Position numbers and translations under genes: made by a program. Shown in pieces: positions 51,860-61,061 of a stretch of 64,000 nt of DNA (position 1 is the stretch's first letter; each line of letters opens with the position of its first letter). This DNA is from Pyrobaculum sp. 3827-6 (lineage in GTDB: Archaea; Thermoproteota; Thermoprotei; Thermoproteales; Thermoproteaceae), in the NCBI RefSeq assembly GCF_025641885.1, contig NZ_JAOTQN010000001.1:62001-126000 (forward strand), in the 5' to 3' direction. The notes under the pieces are model-generated. The model saw only the letters and a list, made by a program, of their open reading frames with translations, had not been told where the DNA came from and did no database searches.

Positions 51860-52354
51860 ATGGACGTGCTCTCGGTTTTAGACGATAAGTTGAGAAAGGT
51901 TTTGTGGGGGCTGGCGTCGGAGTTTGCGTATTTGGCTGTGGTGGGTACCTCGGTGATTCCGCCTTGTAGCTTGTTGAGGCGGCGGCTGGAGAGGGTGGTG
52001 CGGCCAGAGCTGTTGTCTCTCCTCGCGACAAAGGTTGGGGGCGACGTTCCAGACGTCTTGTTGAACTCGGCGCTTGGGATGAGGCTGGGAGGCATCCCTA
52101 AGTGCGAGCTTATGTACGAGGCTCTGCCAGAGCTGTACCAGCTCTGCGTCGCCCTGCGGCTTAGAGGCCGCGAGCCTATGTACAAGGTGGTGTCTGAGGT
52201 GGTTGTGCCGCTGGCTGTGTCCGCCTCGGCGGCGGGCTACGAGGAGGGAGATGTCCTCCTGGCAAGCTACCGCGCCGCGGCATACAGAGGGGAGAGGGAC
52301 CTCGCCGCCGTGATGAGGTATTTTGACAGGTGGCCTATGGTGGCTAGGTTTTAA
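51860..52354 (+). CDS. Unknown helical protein before TrmI
   Basis: From ATG 51860 the protein has 164 residues, nearly all helical, rich in Leu, Val and Arg (SVIPPCSLLRRRLERVV, YEALPELYQLCVALRLRG). CTTTATATTT at 51837-51846 is a good TATA box for this start. The stop is eight bases before the methyltransferase gene. No family recognised. Confidence 0.65.
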   Translation: MDVLSVLDDKLRKVLWGLASEFAYLAVVGTSVIPPCSLLRRRLERVVRPELLSLLATKVGGDVPDVLLNSALGMRLGGIPKCELMYEALPELYQLCVALRLRGREPMYKVVSEVVVPLAVSASAAGYEEGDVLLASYRAAAYRGERDLAAVMRYFDRWPMVARF

Positions 52355-52362
52355 ATATTGGA

Positions 52363-53139
52363 GTGGGGCCGCACGTGTTTAAGAGGGGCGACTGGGCACT
52401 GTTGTTAGAGGAGCGGGGGGGCTACAAAACTGTGGCTAGAGTGGGCGGCGGGAGGATCCAGACTATCAGAGGCTTTATAGACACCGATAAGCTCGTAGGA
52501 GCGCCCCACGGCTCCGAAATCACAACCTCGCTGGGCGTCAAGTTTAGAGCCCTTTCGGCTACTATTTTCGACGTAATTGAGAATAAGTTCGAGCTGAGAG
52601 CCCAAGCCATATACCCCAAAGACGCTGTTTACATCATAAAGGCAATAGGCCTAGGTCCGGGTTTTAGAGTGGCTGAGGCCGGCACCGGCTCAGGCTTCCT
52701 GACTGCCGTGCTGGCTTGGTACGTAAGGCCTTGGGGGGTTGTGTACAGTTTCGACAACAGAATAGAGCATATGAAAGTCGCTGTGCGCAATCTCGGAAGG
52801 ATCGACCTACTGAACTACGTCGATTTACAGGTGAGGGACGTGGTAAGGACTGGCTTCGGCTCTATACGGGTAGACGCCGTCGTACTCGACATGGGAGATC
52901 CGTGGAACGCGCTGGACCGCGTCTCAGAAGCTCTAAAACCCGGCGGGGTTGTCGTGATCTTCGCCACGACTGTGGAGCACATGGCTAAGAGCGTCGAGGC
53001 CTTAAGAAAGAGGAACTATGTCAATATATCTATAGAGGAGGTGCTGGTCAGGCGCTGGAAGAGCGTACCTGGCGAGCTGAGGCCAGAAACCTTCGATGTC
53101 ACGCACACCGGCTGGATCATATCTGCGAGGTTGGTTTAA
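52363..53139 (+). CDS. trmI: tRNA (adenine-58-N1)-methyltransferase TrmI
   Basis: The 258-residue enzyme methylates A58 (and in some archaea A57) in the T loop of tRNA. The SAM site is VAEAGTGSGFLTAVLA (about residues 104-119), with IYPKDAVYIIKAIGLGPG before it and VVLDMGDPWNAL and GWIISARL after, the TrmI pattern. Start at GTG 52363 is four codons before a second GTG (52375), which sits better relative to TTTTAAATAT at 52349-52358. Confidence 0.9.
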   Translation: MGPHVFKRGDWALLLEERGGYKTVARVGGGRIQTIRGFIDTDKLVGAPHGSEITTSLGVKFRALSATIFDVIENKFELRAQAIYPKDAVYIIKAIGLGPGFRVAEAGTGSGFLTAVLAWYVRPWGVVYSFDNRIEHMKVAVRNLGRIDLLNYVDLQVRDVVRTGFGSIRVDAVVLDMGDPWNALDRVSEALKPGGVVVIFATTVEHMAKSVEALRKRNYVNISIEEVLVRRWKSVPGELRPETFDVTHTGWIISARLV

Positions 53140-53296
53140 GTCGTGAAGTAGGACGTCGACGCAGAACCTTGGCGGCATTATTCTCCAACCTATCTAGGCT
53201 CTGTTGAGCTACTTCGGCATTTTCGGCATCTCGTGGCGGGTGATTAGGGCGGCGCCCGCCCTCCCGGATCTGTGATTAGTATCGTGTCTAAGGTGA
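53140..53296. other. Intergenic region before ProRS
   Basis: No gene-like frame. It contains a GC-rich inverted repeat GGGCGGCG/CGCCCGCCC-type stretch around 53245-53265. I looked for C/D box RNA motifs and found none that satisfy both boxes. Confidence 0.3.
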
Positions 53297-53308
53297 AACT
53301 TTTTATTG
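53297..53308 (+). promoter_or_regulatory. TATA box of the ProRS gene
   Basis: AACTTTTTATTG lies about 25 nt before ATG 53327 and decides for that start over the TTG at 53306. Confidence 0.5.
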
Positions 53309-53326
53309 CCGTTGTTAGAGGTCGCT

Positions 53327-54793
53327 ATGGAGCTTGTCAGAGGCGCGAGGCCTCATGGCCGTGATAAGCTGAGGAGCAACTTGATTGAGTGGTTTCACTG
53401 GCTCTTGAGAGAGGCGGAGATGTACGACGTGAGGTACCCCGTGAAGGGGGCATACGTCTGGCGTCCATATGGCATGAAGCTGAGGCGGAACGTCGAGAAC
53501 TTAATACGGCGGCTACACGACGAGGCGGGCCACCAGGAGGTTTTATTTCCTGTTTTTATACCCTATGAGTACTTCGGCAAGGAGTCCCAGCACATCAGAG
53601 GCTTCGAGAAAGAGGTGTTTTGGGTTTCTAAAGGCGGCGAGGCCGGCGAGAGGCTTGTCCTGCGCCCCACTTCAGAGACCGCCATAATGCCGATGGTGAA
53701 GCTATGGGTGCAGGACTACAAGGATCTGCCCCTCAAGCTTTACCAGATTGTCAGCGTGTTTAGAGCCGAGACCAAGATGACGCATCCAATGATTAGGCTA
53801 AGGGAGATCAGCATGTTTAAAGAGGCTCATACAGTCCACGTAGATAGGGAGGACGCCGAGAGGCAGGTGAGAGAGGCTGTGGAGATTTACAAGAAGATCT
53901 TCGACGAGATGTGCCTAGCCTATATGCTGAACAAGAGACCTGACTGGGACAAGTTCGCCGGCGCCGAGTACACAATCGCCTTCGACACTGTACTGCCCGA
54001 CGGCAGGACGCTCCAGATCGGGACTGTCCACTACCTCGGCACAAACTTTACCGAGGTGTTCGAGGTTACGTACCTCGACGCCGATGGGTCGAGGAAGCTG
54101 GCTCACACAACCTCCTACGGGATTTCCGAGAGAAGCATAGCCGCGATGCTTATTACCCACGGCGATGACGGCGGCACCACGATACCTCCAAAGCTAGCGC
54201 CTATACAAGCAGTCGTAGTTCCCATCTACTACGGGGAGGAGGAGCTCTCTGTAGTGATGTCCTTCGTGAGAGAGGTGGTTAACTCCTTAGCAAGCGGCGG
54301 CGTGCGCGTCTACCTCGACGATAGAGCCGACAAGACGCCGGGCTGGAAGTTCTACTACTGGGAGCTCAAGGGCGTGCCCCTCCGTGTAGAAGTCGGTAAG
54401 AGAGATGTAGAAAAGAGACAGGCTGTTATCACTAGGAGAGATACTCTAGAGAAATACGCAGTCGGCCTAGGTAATTTGGTAGACGCCGTTAGGGAGTTGA
54501 TGAGGATCGTCGAGGAAAACCTACGCAAGAACGCTTGGGAGGAGCTGAGGAGGCGTGTGGTGAAGGCAGAGGGAGTGGAGGCGGCCAAGGCGGCGATAAG
54601 AGAGGGCAAGGTGGTGGAGGTGCCTTGGAGCGGCGATAACGAATGTGGAATGAAGATACAGGAGCTCGTAGGCGCAGACGCGTTGGGGGTGGCGATGGAC
54701 GCAGATGCATCAGTGGGCGGCTACGATCTACGCGATCTCGCGTGTAGAGACAAGCGAGCCGAGGTGTGGCTGAGGCTTTCCGAAAGGTACTAA
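53327..54793 (+). CDS. proS: Prolyl-tRNA synthetase, archaeal/eukaryotic type
   Basis: From ATG 53327 the enzyme has 488 residues. Class II motifs: motif 1 around [18 protein letters not shown], motif 2 [17 protein letters not shown], motif 3 with [17 protein letters not shown]. An anticodon-binding domain follows ([12 protein letters not shown]) and then the C-terminal zinc-domain-like region ending in an aromatic residue (LSERY), as in archaeal-type enzymes; of the zinc Cys only ECGMK and DLACRD are visible. It charges tRNA-Pro. Confidence 0.95.
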   Translation: MELVRGARPHGRDKLRSNLIEWFHWLLREAEMYDVRYPVKGAYVWRPYGMKLRRNVENLIRRLHDEAGHQEVLFPVFIPYEYFGKESQHIRGFEKEVFWVSKGGEAGERLVLRPTSETAIMPMVKLWVQDYKDLPLKLYQIVSVFRAETKMTHPMIRLREISMFKEAHTVHVDREDAERQVREAVEIYKKIFDEMCLAYMLNKRPDWDKFAGAEYTIAFDTVLPDGRTLQIGTVHYLGTNFTEVFEVTYLDADGSRKLAHTTSYGISERSIAAMLITHGDDGGTTIPPKLAPIQAVVVPIYYGEEELSVVMSFVREVVNSLASGGVRVYLDDRADKTPGWKFYYWELKGVPLRVEVGKRDVEKRQAVITRRDTLEKYAVGLGNLVDAVRELMRIVEENLRKNAWEELRRRVVKAEGVEAAKAAIREGKVVEVPWSGDNECGMKIQELVGADALGVAMDADASVGGYDLRDLACRDKRAEVWLRLSERY

Positions 54794-54969
54794 CCACGCC
54801 GTGTAGAAGCCCCAGCCGCACTCGCAACGCATCACATATGGCGGCGCTGTGAGGCCGTATCCTTACTACGCGCGGTCTGTAGTAAAGGTGAGCCTCGGTT
54901 TATCAACTCAGCAGAGGCGGCGCCTCTTTGGCAAAATTTTTTTAAATGGCTCGTAATTTTGGTCCCGCT

Positions 54970-55266
54970 ATGCCTAAAAAGAGGAAGAATCGAGGTAGGA
55001 AAAAAGGCGACAAGGGCCGGGAGCCCTATGTCCACTGCGATAACTGCGGCAAGGTTATGCCTAGGTCGAAGTCTGTGAGGGTGACAGTTCCGCATTCCCC
55101 TGTGCCTCCAGATTTGGCGAGAGAGCTGGAGAAGCAGGGCGCCATAATCTCCCGGTATTTGGTGACCAAGACCTACTGTATAAACTGCGCCGTCTTCTTC
55201 GGCATAATAAAGGTGAGATCTAGAGAGGAGAGGAAGAAGAAAATACCGCTTCAGCAAGTCGTTTGA
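54970..55266 (+). CDS. rps26e: Small ribosomal subunit protein eS26
   Basis: From ATG 54970 the protein has 98 residues. MPKKRKNRGRKKG is followed by VHCDNCGKVMPRSK and TYCINCAVFFGI, the two Cys pairs of eS26, and a basic tail. It binds near the mRNA exit of the small subunit; in archaea it is restricted to the Crenarchaeota and relatives. AAATTTTTTTAAATGG (54938-54950) is the TATA element. The TrmY-like gene overlaps its stop by four bases. Confidence 0.92.
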   Translation: MPKKRKNRGRKKGDKGREPYVHCDNCGKVMPRSKSVRVTVPHSPVPPDLARELEKQGAIISRYLVTKTYCINCAVFFGIIKVRSREERKKKIPLQQVV

Positions 55267-55745
55267 GCTTTTTAATAAAAAGCGACGTAGCTTGTCCCTG
55301 GTCGATAAGCCCGGAGGAGCTTGTGAAAAACCGACTTGACGTGTTAGTTGACTTCGTTGTTGAGTCTATCAGAGGGGGAGCCCGCGAGGTGTATGTAATG
55401 TTGTGCGACGGCACAACTTACCGGGTGTCGGCGGCGCCTCTGCTTAGGGCCCGCGAGGCGGCCAGGTGGTTGCTCTCGAATCCGCCTTTTAAAACCAACC
55501 TAAAGGCCCTCGTGGGGAGGTATAGAAACGTGTACTACCTACATGAACGTGGCAGAGACGTCTCGGAGGTGAGGCTGGACGGCGAGGGGCTGTATATATT
55601 TGGCGACCACGATGGGCTGAGCCGCGAAGATGAGGAGTTTTTGGAAAAACACGCCACCTGGGTCTCGCTGGGCGCGACGCCCTATATGTCTTGGCAAGCC
55701 GCGGCGTACTTGACATATTTATTGAGACGATTAAGTTTAATATAG
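55263..55745 (+). CDS. trmY: TrmY-like tRNA pseudouridine-54 N1-methyltransferase (SPOUT)
   Basis: The 160-residue protein begins MSFLIKSDVACPW and contains NRLDVLVDFVVES, NVYYLHERGRDVSEV, YIFGDHDGLSREDEEFL and VSLGATPYMSWQAAAYL. Their order and spacing follow TrmY (DUF358), with the SPOUT trefoil-knot SAM site at GDH and SLG. It is about 40 residues shorter than the euryarchaeal enzyme. The start is TTG overlapping the eS26 stop, chosen because the family begins with this strand. Fits the neighbourhood of translation genes. Confidence 0.8.
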   Translation: MSFLIKSDVACPWSISPEELVKNRLDVLVDFVVESIRGGAREVYVMLCDGTTYRVSAAPLLRAREAARWLLSNPPFKTNLKALVGRYRNVYYLHERGRDVSEVRLDGEGLYIFGDHDGLSREDEEFLEKHATWVSLGATPYMSWQAAAYLTYLLRRLSLI

Positions 55746-55762
55746 GGCAATCCCCCAGCGCC

Positions 55763-56323
55763 GTGGTGTTGGAGCGGTTGAGGAAGAGAGTTAACCTAGA
55801 CGCCGTGGGTAGATACATCCCAGTAAACCCAAATGTCTTAACTCTCCTGTCTGTACTTGTGGCCTGGGGTGGGATCTTGCCGGTGTGGCTGTCCGCCGGG
55901 CCGCCTTGGCTCTTCATAGCGGCCTCCGGCGTCTTGGATGTGCTAGACGGCGCAGTTGCCCGTAGTAGCGGCAGGGCATCTAGAAGGGGCGCGTTCATAG
56001 ATTCGTACCTGGATAGATATACGGACGCCGCCTACATACTCTACTTCTGGAACTACGTAGATCATCTCGCCGCGTTTTTAGCCCTCTTGGGAACCTTCGC
56101 GATCAGCTACGCGCGGTGCAGGGGGGAGTCTCTGGGGGTAGAGGTCAGGGGGGTCGGCTTCATGGAGCGGGGAGAGAGAGTTCTCTATCTACTAGCAGTC
56201 TCGTTGGTGCTGGGTTTCTTCCCCCAGCTCGTCAACCCGTTGATGTACCTATACACGCTTCTGGTCAACTCCGCGGCGGCGTATAGAGGCTACGCCGTTT
56301 TTAAAAAACTGAAGATCTCCTAA
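55763..56323 (+). CDS. CDP-alcohol phosphatidyltransferase (archaetidylinositol-phosphate synthase-like)
   Basis: From GTG 55763 the protein has 186 residues with about five to six membrane helices. The signature D-x2-DG-x2-AR-x8-G-x3-D-x3-D is visible as DVLDGAVARSSG followed by GAFIDSYLDRYTD, so all three catalytic Asp and the fourth are present. It joins CDP-archaeol to a polar head group. TAAGTTTAATATA (55731-55743) favours this start; an earlier TTG at 55691 would overlap the TrmY gene by 55 bases. Confidence 0.85.
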   Translation: MVLERLRKRVNLDAVGRYIPVNPNVLTLLSVLVAWGGILPVWLSAGPPWLFIAASGVLDVLDGAVARSSGRASRRGAFIDSYLDRYTDAAYILYFWNYVDHLAAFLALLGTFAISYARCRGESLGVEVRGVGFMERGERVLYLLAVSLVLGFFPQLVNPLMYLYTLLVNSAAAYRGYAVFKKLKIS

Positions 56324-56372
56324 ACCGGCGCCCATGGAGAAATATTAATATAGCACACCTAGACGTGGATCA

Positions 56373-56786
56373 ATGAGCGTCGTTGCGCATATCACAAAAA
56401 ACACAGTGGCCAAGCGCGATGTCATTAATAAAGATGTCATGGAGGCTGTTAAGGACGTCGCGATAGAACTCCTAAAGGCGTGGAACCCCGCGGCCTCCGA
56501 CTTCATAATACTACGGGATTTCTACTCAGTCTCATACCCAGCGCCCCTCTCTAGGGAACTCCTCGAAAAAGTTCGGAAGTACTCGCCAAAGAGAATAGAG
56601 AATAGAGTGGAGGTAACCCTACCGGTTTTTGAAATTGTCCACGGGGCCCAGTGGGCTGGGGACAGCTTAAGCGTCGGAGACGCTGTTGTTGTATTCCCCT
56701 TTATCGACGACGCCACGACTGAGGAGGTGCTGAGGGGGGTGGTGCAAAACCTCGCTGGCCAGGAGGAGGGGGAGGATTTAGAGTAG
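56373..56786 (+). CDS. Unknown acidic-tailed protein
   Basis: The 137-residue protein has an alpha/beta pattern (KDVMEAVKDVAIELLKAW, DFIILRDFYSVSYPAPL, VEVTLPVFEIVHGAQW) and an acidic C-terminus. GAAATATTAATATAGC (56339-56354) is the TATA box. No family recognised. Its 3' end overlaps the convergent polymerase gene by nine bases. Confidence 0.65.
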   Translation: MSVVAHITKNTVAKRDVINKDVMEAVKDVAIELLKAWNPAASDFIILRDFYSVSYPAPLSRELLEKVRKYSPKRIENRVEVTLPVFEIVHGAQWAGDSLSVGDAVVVFPFIDDATTEEVLRGVVQNLAGQEEGEDLE

Positions 56787-59345
56787 CCTAGTAGCGCCGC
56801 GCAACTCCTCGATAGAGACGCCCATCGCCTCCAGTATCTGTTCTAGCGACGTGTTTATGTACTCCAGGTACTTCTTCTCGTCTATCTCGTCTATTCTCGC
56901 CAATTGTATGGGCTTTACCCCAATTGCGTCTTTAGTCTTGATTAGGACTATGGCGTCTCCCCGCCCCACGTTGATTCCGTATTTCAACAGCTGCTCAGCC
57001 GCCTTGACGTGTTGAGGCTTGTTCTTCGTGTATTCATTCAAGTTCTTGTTCAACACGATTTTTATCCCGAGCTTATCCAGAGTGGTTTTCCTCTCCCTGA
57101 TCTTGGTCTCCGTATCTTTAACCATAGCTACAACGGCGTCGCGAACCTTAGTGATGTCCTCCACCGTGTTTATATTCTTTAGACTTTCTATAATTTCCTC
57201 AACCAGCTCCTTCACAAGCGGCGGCGCGTTGCGTTTCTTCGCCACGATCCCCTTGACTATGACGCTCCCGTCGCTAGTCACGCCTAGGTAGTTCTTCTTG
57301 CGGCCGCTAAACATGACGAATTTATACACCTTGTCAAGCTCTATATCTATCCCCAGCTCCTCTGTGTAGGCCACGAGCTTCTTTAACTTCTCCTCGGAGA
57401 CATTCCAGAGAAAGAGAGAGTCCGTATCCCCGTATACTGGTATTAGGCCCAGCTCCGTCGCCTTGAGCACTGTGCTGGTCATTATGTACCTAGCCAGGGC
57501 TGTTGTGAGCTCGGCGACCGGCGGGCAGTAGAGGGGAAACGTCTCTGCGCCGAAAACGCCATAGGAGGCGTTTATGAAAACCTTCATGGCGCTCTGGACT
57601 ACGTCGTACAGCTGCCTCTCGGCCGGCGTCGGCGCCTTCTTAGCCAGTTTCTTATAGACATGCACCCTTAAGTCCCTCAAGATGCCCACCAGGGTGCTCG
57701 TGAGGCCGGGCTTGTCGCGGCAGACTGTGTGGGGTAGCTCCGGTATCGGCCTCTCCGCGTCCTGTCTACAGTTGACAGTCTCGTACGAGAGGTTCCACTT
57801 GCTGATTATCGAGGGGTACAGAGAGGCGAAGTCGAGGACGTACACATCGAAGAAGATGCCAAGCGGGGGGTCCAGCACCACGGCCCCCGCGTACTTCTTC
57901 CCCTTAATTATGGCTTTTGTGTGCGTCTGCCCCTTTACGCTTAGAATATCCTCCTTGTTTGGTATAAGCCACCCCCTCCTGCGGTGTTCGTAGTACAGCA
58001 TGTTGCGGATCCACGCCGAGACCTGGGACCTGGTGATGTCCTCTATGGGCATTTTAGCTATCCTAGACAGGAGGATTATCAGCTTCATTACCATTTCGTT
58101 GTTGTACAGAGTGAAGTAGAGGGTAATGAGGGCGTCTCTGTAGTTGTACTCGGCGAGCTCCCAGTAGCCCATTCTAGAGACGTTTTTCTGCCTCTCCACC
58201 TTCCCGACGCCTAGAATTGCGTACGCTATCCCGTCTAGCCCCCTCTCCCCCCTGTACACGCCGCCGAAGGCATAGGCCTCGATTGCCTTTATGGCAAAGA
58301 ACTTGAACATGTCTATGTGGACGCCGGGGGCCACACTGACGTAGTCCCGCTTGGCGGCTATTGGCAAGTCCTCCTTGGGTATGCCGAGCGCAATGGCTCT
58401 GTTGTAGAGGTAGGGAAGGTCGAAGTTGTCGCCGTTGAAGGTGATGACTATCGGGTACTGGACTATGGTTTTGAAGACCTCCATTAAGAGGTCGTATTCG
58501 CTGTCGAAAAACAGAATCTCGTAGTCCGGCCTGTACCTCAGCTCTGCCTCCCTGCCAGGGCGTCTAAGCATCAACACCCGCCTCAGCCCGTCACTTCCCA
58601 CTAGAGCCACCGAGATTATTTCATACTCGGCGCTCTTTGGATCTGGGATTTTGTTTTCCTGCGGGGTGTAGACCTCCACGTCTATGGCGACCCTCTTGAT
58701 GTGGGGGATGGGTGCCTGGAATAGAGGTATCCACTCCTCTGCCACCTTGCCGTGTTCCTGTTTGAAGATGTTAGCGAGGGAGGACTTGACCTCCGTGGGT
58801 ATTGAAATTTCGATGGGCGTGAGGCCGCCCCCGTTGGATCTATACCACATGCCTGGAACCACGTTTCTGTCGAAGAGGTAGCTGTGGTGGTACTTTATCC
58901 GCGACTCCCAAGTCTCCTTGAGGATGTCCCTCAGCGAGTTTCTGCCGCCGCCCACCGACAGAGGGTCTTTTGCATATACCTTAGTCACGAGAATCCTCCG
59001 GTCGTTTAGCGCGTCGTATTTCTCCTCTACGCCGAAGTGGCTGAACCCCGGGTGGCGCAGGACGCTGGGGAACTTCTTCATTATCTCCTCGGGCGTCTTT
59101 GTCGCTATGAGATACGGCTTGTGGCCAGTGGTGTCGTACCAGTAGTACACGTTATCCGTCACGGGGTCGTAGAGCTTTACCAAAGCCTTGCCCTCCGCCC
59201 CGTCGTACACAACCGACAGCACGATAGAGGGCGGCGCCGTGGCAGAGACGATGCCCTTTATCTTCCCCTCCTCTATGGCTTCACCCTCGTACTCTCTGAC
59301 CTCTTCTTGTTCAAACTCTTCAAACTCCTCCTCAAACTCAGCCAC
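56778..59345 (-). CDS. polB1: Family B DNA polymerase, Dpo1/PolB1 type
   Basis: The 855-residue polymerase is expected to be a main replicase. Exonuclease motifs: RVAIDVEVYTP (D about 222), ITFNGDNFDLPYL and YNYRDALITLY. Polymerase motifs: A VLDFASLYPSIISKWNLSYE, B SAMKVFINASYGVFG, C VYGDTDSLFLW (near residue 640). An acidic N-terminus (EFEEEFEEFEQEEV) precedes the fold. Length and motif A spelling agree with crenarchaeal B1. All catalytic Asp are present. Compare the B3 enzyme at 22104. Confidence 0.95.
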   Translation of the reverse strand: MAEFEEEFEEFEQEEVREYEGEAIEEGKIKGIVSATAPPSIVLSVVYDGAEGKALVKLYDPVTDNVYYWYDTTGHKPYLIATKTPEEIMKKFPSVLRHPGFSHFGVEEKYDALNDRRILVTKVYAKDPLSVGGGRNSLRDILKETWESRIKYHHSYLFDRNVVPGMWYRSNGGGLTPIEISIPTEVKSSLANIFKQEHGKVAEEWIPLFQAPIPHIKRVAIDVEVYTPQENKIPDPKSAEYEIISVALVGSDGLRRVLMLRRPGREAELRYRPDYEILFFDSEYDLLMEVFKTIVQYPIVITFNGDNFDLPYLYNRAIALGIPKEDLPIAAKRDYVSVAPGVHIDMFKFFAIKAIEAYAFGGVYRGERGLDGIAYAILGVGKVERQKNVSRMGYWELAEYNYRDALITLYFTLYNNEMVMKLIILLSRIAKMPIEDITRSQVSAWIRNMLYYEHRRRGWLIPNKEDILSVKGQTHTKAIIKGKKYAGAVVLDPPLGIFFDVYVLDFASLYPSIISKWNLSYETVNCRQDAERPIPELPHTVCRDKPGLTSTLVGILRDLRVHVYKKLAKKAPTPAERQLYDVVQSAMKVFINASYGVFGAETFPLYCPPVAELTTALARYIMTSTVLKATELGLIPVYGDTDSLFLWNVSEEKLKKLVAYTEELGIDIELDKVYKFVMFSGRKKNYLGVTSDGSVIVKGIVAKKRNAPPLVKELVEEIIESLKNINTVEDITKVRDAVVAMVKDTETKIRERKTTLDKLGIKIVLNKNLNEYTKNKPQHVKAAEQLLKYGINVGRGDAIVLIKTKDAIGVKPIQLARIDEIDEKKYLEYINTSLEQILEAMGVSIEELRGATRLL

Positions 59346-59433
59346 ATATGTTGTAGTCGAAGTGGTTAAAAACTAAAACGGCGTATTACCTCCACAGTAT
59401 AAAAGCTTATAAAGAGCTCTATCATTGAGTTTC

Positions 59434-59844
59434 GTGGTAATTTATGTTTCGCCGCATAAGAAGGACAACAAGATGTCCATGGCGACGGATCTCAAGCGAA
59501 TTATCGTAACCGAGATAATAAACGAGGCGATCCACGGCGTGACTATCCTCGACGAGAGGGGGGTGCCCATTATACACCACCTGCCAAACACCCTAACGGC
59601 GAAGACCCTCCGCCAGGTCTCAAACCTTATAGAGATCATAAACATAATTAGGCAGAACCAAGACGAGAGCCTCGGGGAGTTTAACTACGTCACCGTCAAG
59701 TATGCCAACTACAAGGTGGGCATCTTTGAGCTACCAAACAAAAGGGGCTGGCTCATAGTTTTCGTCAACCCCCTCTGGCATATTGAAAACTTGTTGCCAA
59801 AAATTCGGCAGTTTGCCCACAGAATGGCCCAGAGCCTCACCTAG
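59434..59844 (+). CDS. Small alpha/beta protein, possibly roadblock/longin-like
   Basis: From GTG 59434 the protein has 136 residues. The pattern ATDLKRIIVTEIINEAIHGV, TILDERGVPIIHHLP, KVGIFELPNKRGWLIVFVN (helix, strand pair, helix, strands) is reminiscent of roadblock/LC7 domains found with small GTPases, but the match is weak. TTATAAAGAG at 59407-59416 supports a start at 59434; ATG 59473 is another option. The end overlaps the HMG-CoA reductase gene. Confidence 0.55.
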   Translation: MVIYVSPHKKDNKMSMATDLKRIIVTEIINEAIHGVTILDERGVPIIHHLPNTLTAKTLRQVSNLIEIINIIRQNQDESLGEFNYVTVKYANYKVGIFELPNKRGWLIVFVNPLWHIENLLPKIRQFAHRMAQSLT

Positions 59845-61024
59845 CCCTCCTGCCCAGCCTCTGGTGCGCCGACGCGAGCTCGTTCCTGGCAAGTGCCACC
59901 AGCAAATTCAGCTCCCCCGCGAGCACGGTGGCCGCAACAATCTCGGCGAATTTCAACGCGTTTCTCCCCGGCGGATCGCCGGGGCCCGCCACGCCCAGGA
60001 GCTCCAGCGCCTCTCTCTGCGTGGGCAACCCAGTCCCGCCGCCTACAGTGCCCACCTCCAGGCTCGGCAGATATACAGATATGTAAAGCCCCTCCTCCCT
60101 AGCCTCCGTGGAGGTTATCCCCATACTTGACTCCACAACCTGCGCCGCGTCTTGACCCGTCGCTATGAAAATCGCCGCGACTATATTGGCGAAATGCGCA
60201 TTAAAGCCGTAGGAGTGGGCCAAGGCCGAGCCTACTAGATTCTTCCTAACATTCACGTTGTGAACATCCTCGGGGGAGGTCCCCATCTTCTCCAACAGCT
60301 CCCTCTTGACCAGCGCCTCGGCCACCACAGTCTTCCCCCTCCCCAGTATGAAGTTAACGGCGTTAGCCTTCTTATCTACACACATGTTGCCGCTGAGCGC
60401 CACCAGCCTAGCCTTCGGAAAGTTCTCATGGATGTACCTAGCCACGGCGTCTGAAGCTATAGTGACCATATTCATCCCCATGGCGTCCCCCGTGGAGAAG
60501 ACCAGCCTAAGCCACACGTAGTTCCCCACGACGAAAGGCTGCACCTCTCTCAACTTGCCAAACCTAGTGGTCGACTCGGCCACCTTCTTCAACTCCTCAA
60601 AGTGCTGCGTGACCCAGTCGACGAACTCGACAGAGTCGATTAGCGAAGGCAGTCTAAACAAGGGGGCCCTGGCCATGCCGTCTCTCAACACCTTCACCCT
60701 GGCGCCTCCCGACTCGGTCACTAGCTTGGCGCCTCTGTTGACCGAGGCCACGAGAGCCCCCTCGGTGGTGGCTAGGGGGACGTAGAAGTAGCCATCTGCG
60801 TAGTCCCCCCTGACGAGGAGGGGGCCGGCGACGCCTACGGGGATCTGCACGGCGCCAATCACATTTTCAATATTCCTCCCAACCACAGTGTTGAGATCTA
60901 TCACCGTTTTGCCAATGTTCTCCAGCCTAGCGCCCGTGGCCTTCTCCAGATACTGCCTCCTCGCCTCGGCGGCTTTGTTTGCGTCGCCGTAAACCTTTTC
61001 AAACTCGTGTAGTTTCACTTCCAT
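59837..61024 (-). CDS. hmgA: 3-hydroxy-3-methylglutaryl-CoA reductase, class I
   Basis: From ATG 61024 the enzyme has 395 residues. It makes mevalonate for archaeal lipids using NADPH. Landmarks: NVIGAVQIPVGVAGPLLV (catalytic Glu region: ENVIG), DAMGMNMV (dinucleotide site), GNMCVDKKANAVNFILGRG (catalytic Lys), GTVGGGTGLPTQ and the C-terminal ASAHQRLGR with the catalytic His. It is divergent from the thiolase-DUF35-HMG-CoA synthase operon that makes its substrate. Confidence 0.96.
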   Translation of the reverse strand: MEVKLHEFEKVYGDANKAAEARRQYLEKATGARLENIGKTVIDLNTVVGRNIENVIGAVQIPVGVAGPLLVRGDYADGYFYVPLATTEGALVASVNRGAKLVTESGGARVKVLRDGMARAPLFRLPSLIDSVEFVDWVTQHFEELKKVAESTTRFGKLREVQPFVVGNYVWLRLVFSTGDAMGMNMVTIASDAVARYIHENFPKARLVALSGNMCVDKKANAVNFILGRGKTVVAEALVKRELLEKMGTSPEDVHNVNVRKNLVGSALAHSYGFNAHFANIVAAIFIATGQDAAQVVESSMGITSTEAREEGLYISVYLPSLEVGTVGGGTGLPTQREALELLGVAGPGDPPGRNALKFAEIVAATVLAGELNLLVALARNELASAHQRLGRRAR

Positions 61025-61030
61025 TAGAAA

Positions 61031-61055
61031 CATTTTAATAAGTTGTCTTTATAAC
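61031..61055. promoter_or_regulatory. Divergent promoters of hmgA and the thiolase operon
   Basis: ACATTTTAATAAG (61031-61043) is 25 nt before ATG 61062 on the forward strand. GTTATAAAG (about 61046-61055, reverse) is 25 nt before ATG 61024. The 37-bp intergenic region thus holds both boxes, consistent with joint control of the mevalonate entry steps. Confidence 0.55.
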
Positions 61056-61061
61056 TCTTCG

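Noticed and set aside
55691-55762. Upstream TTG start for the CDP-alcohol phosphatidyltransferase
   Set aside because: It would overlap the TrmY-like gene by 55 bases and precede the TATA element at 55731-55743.
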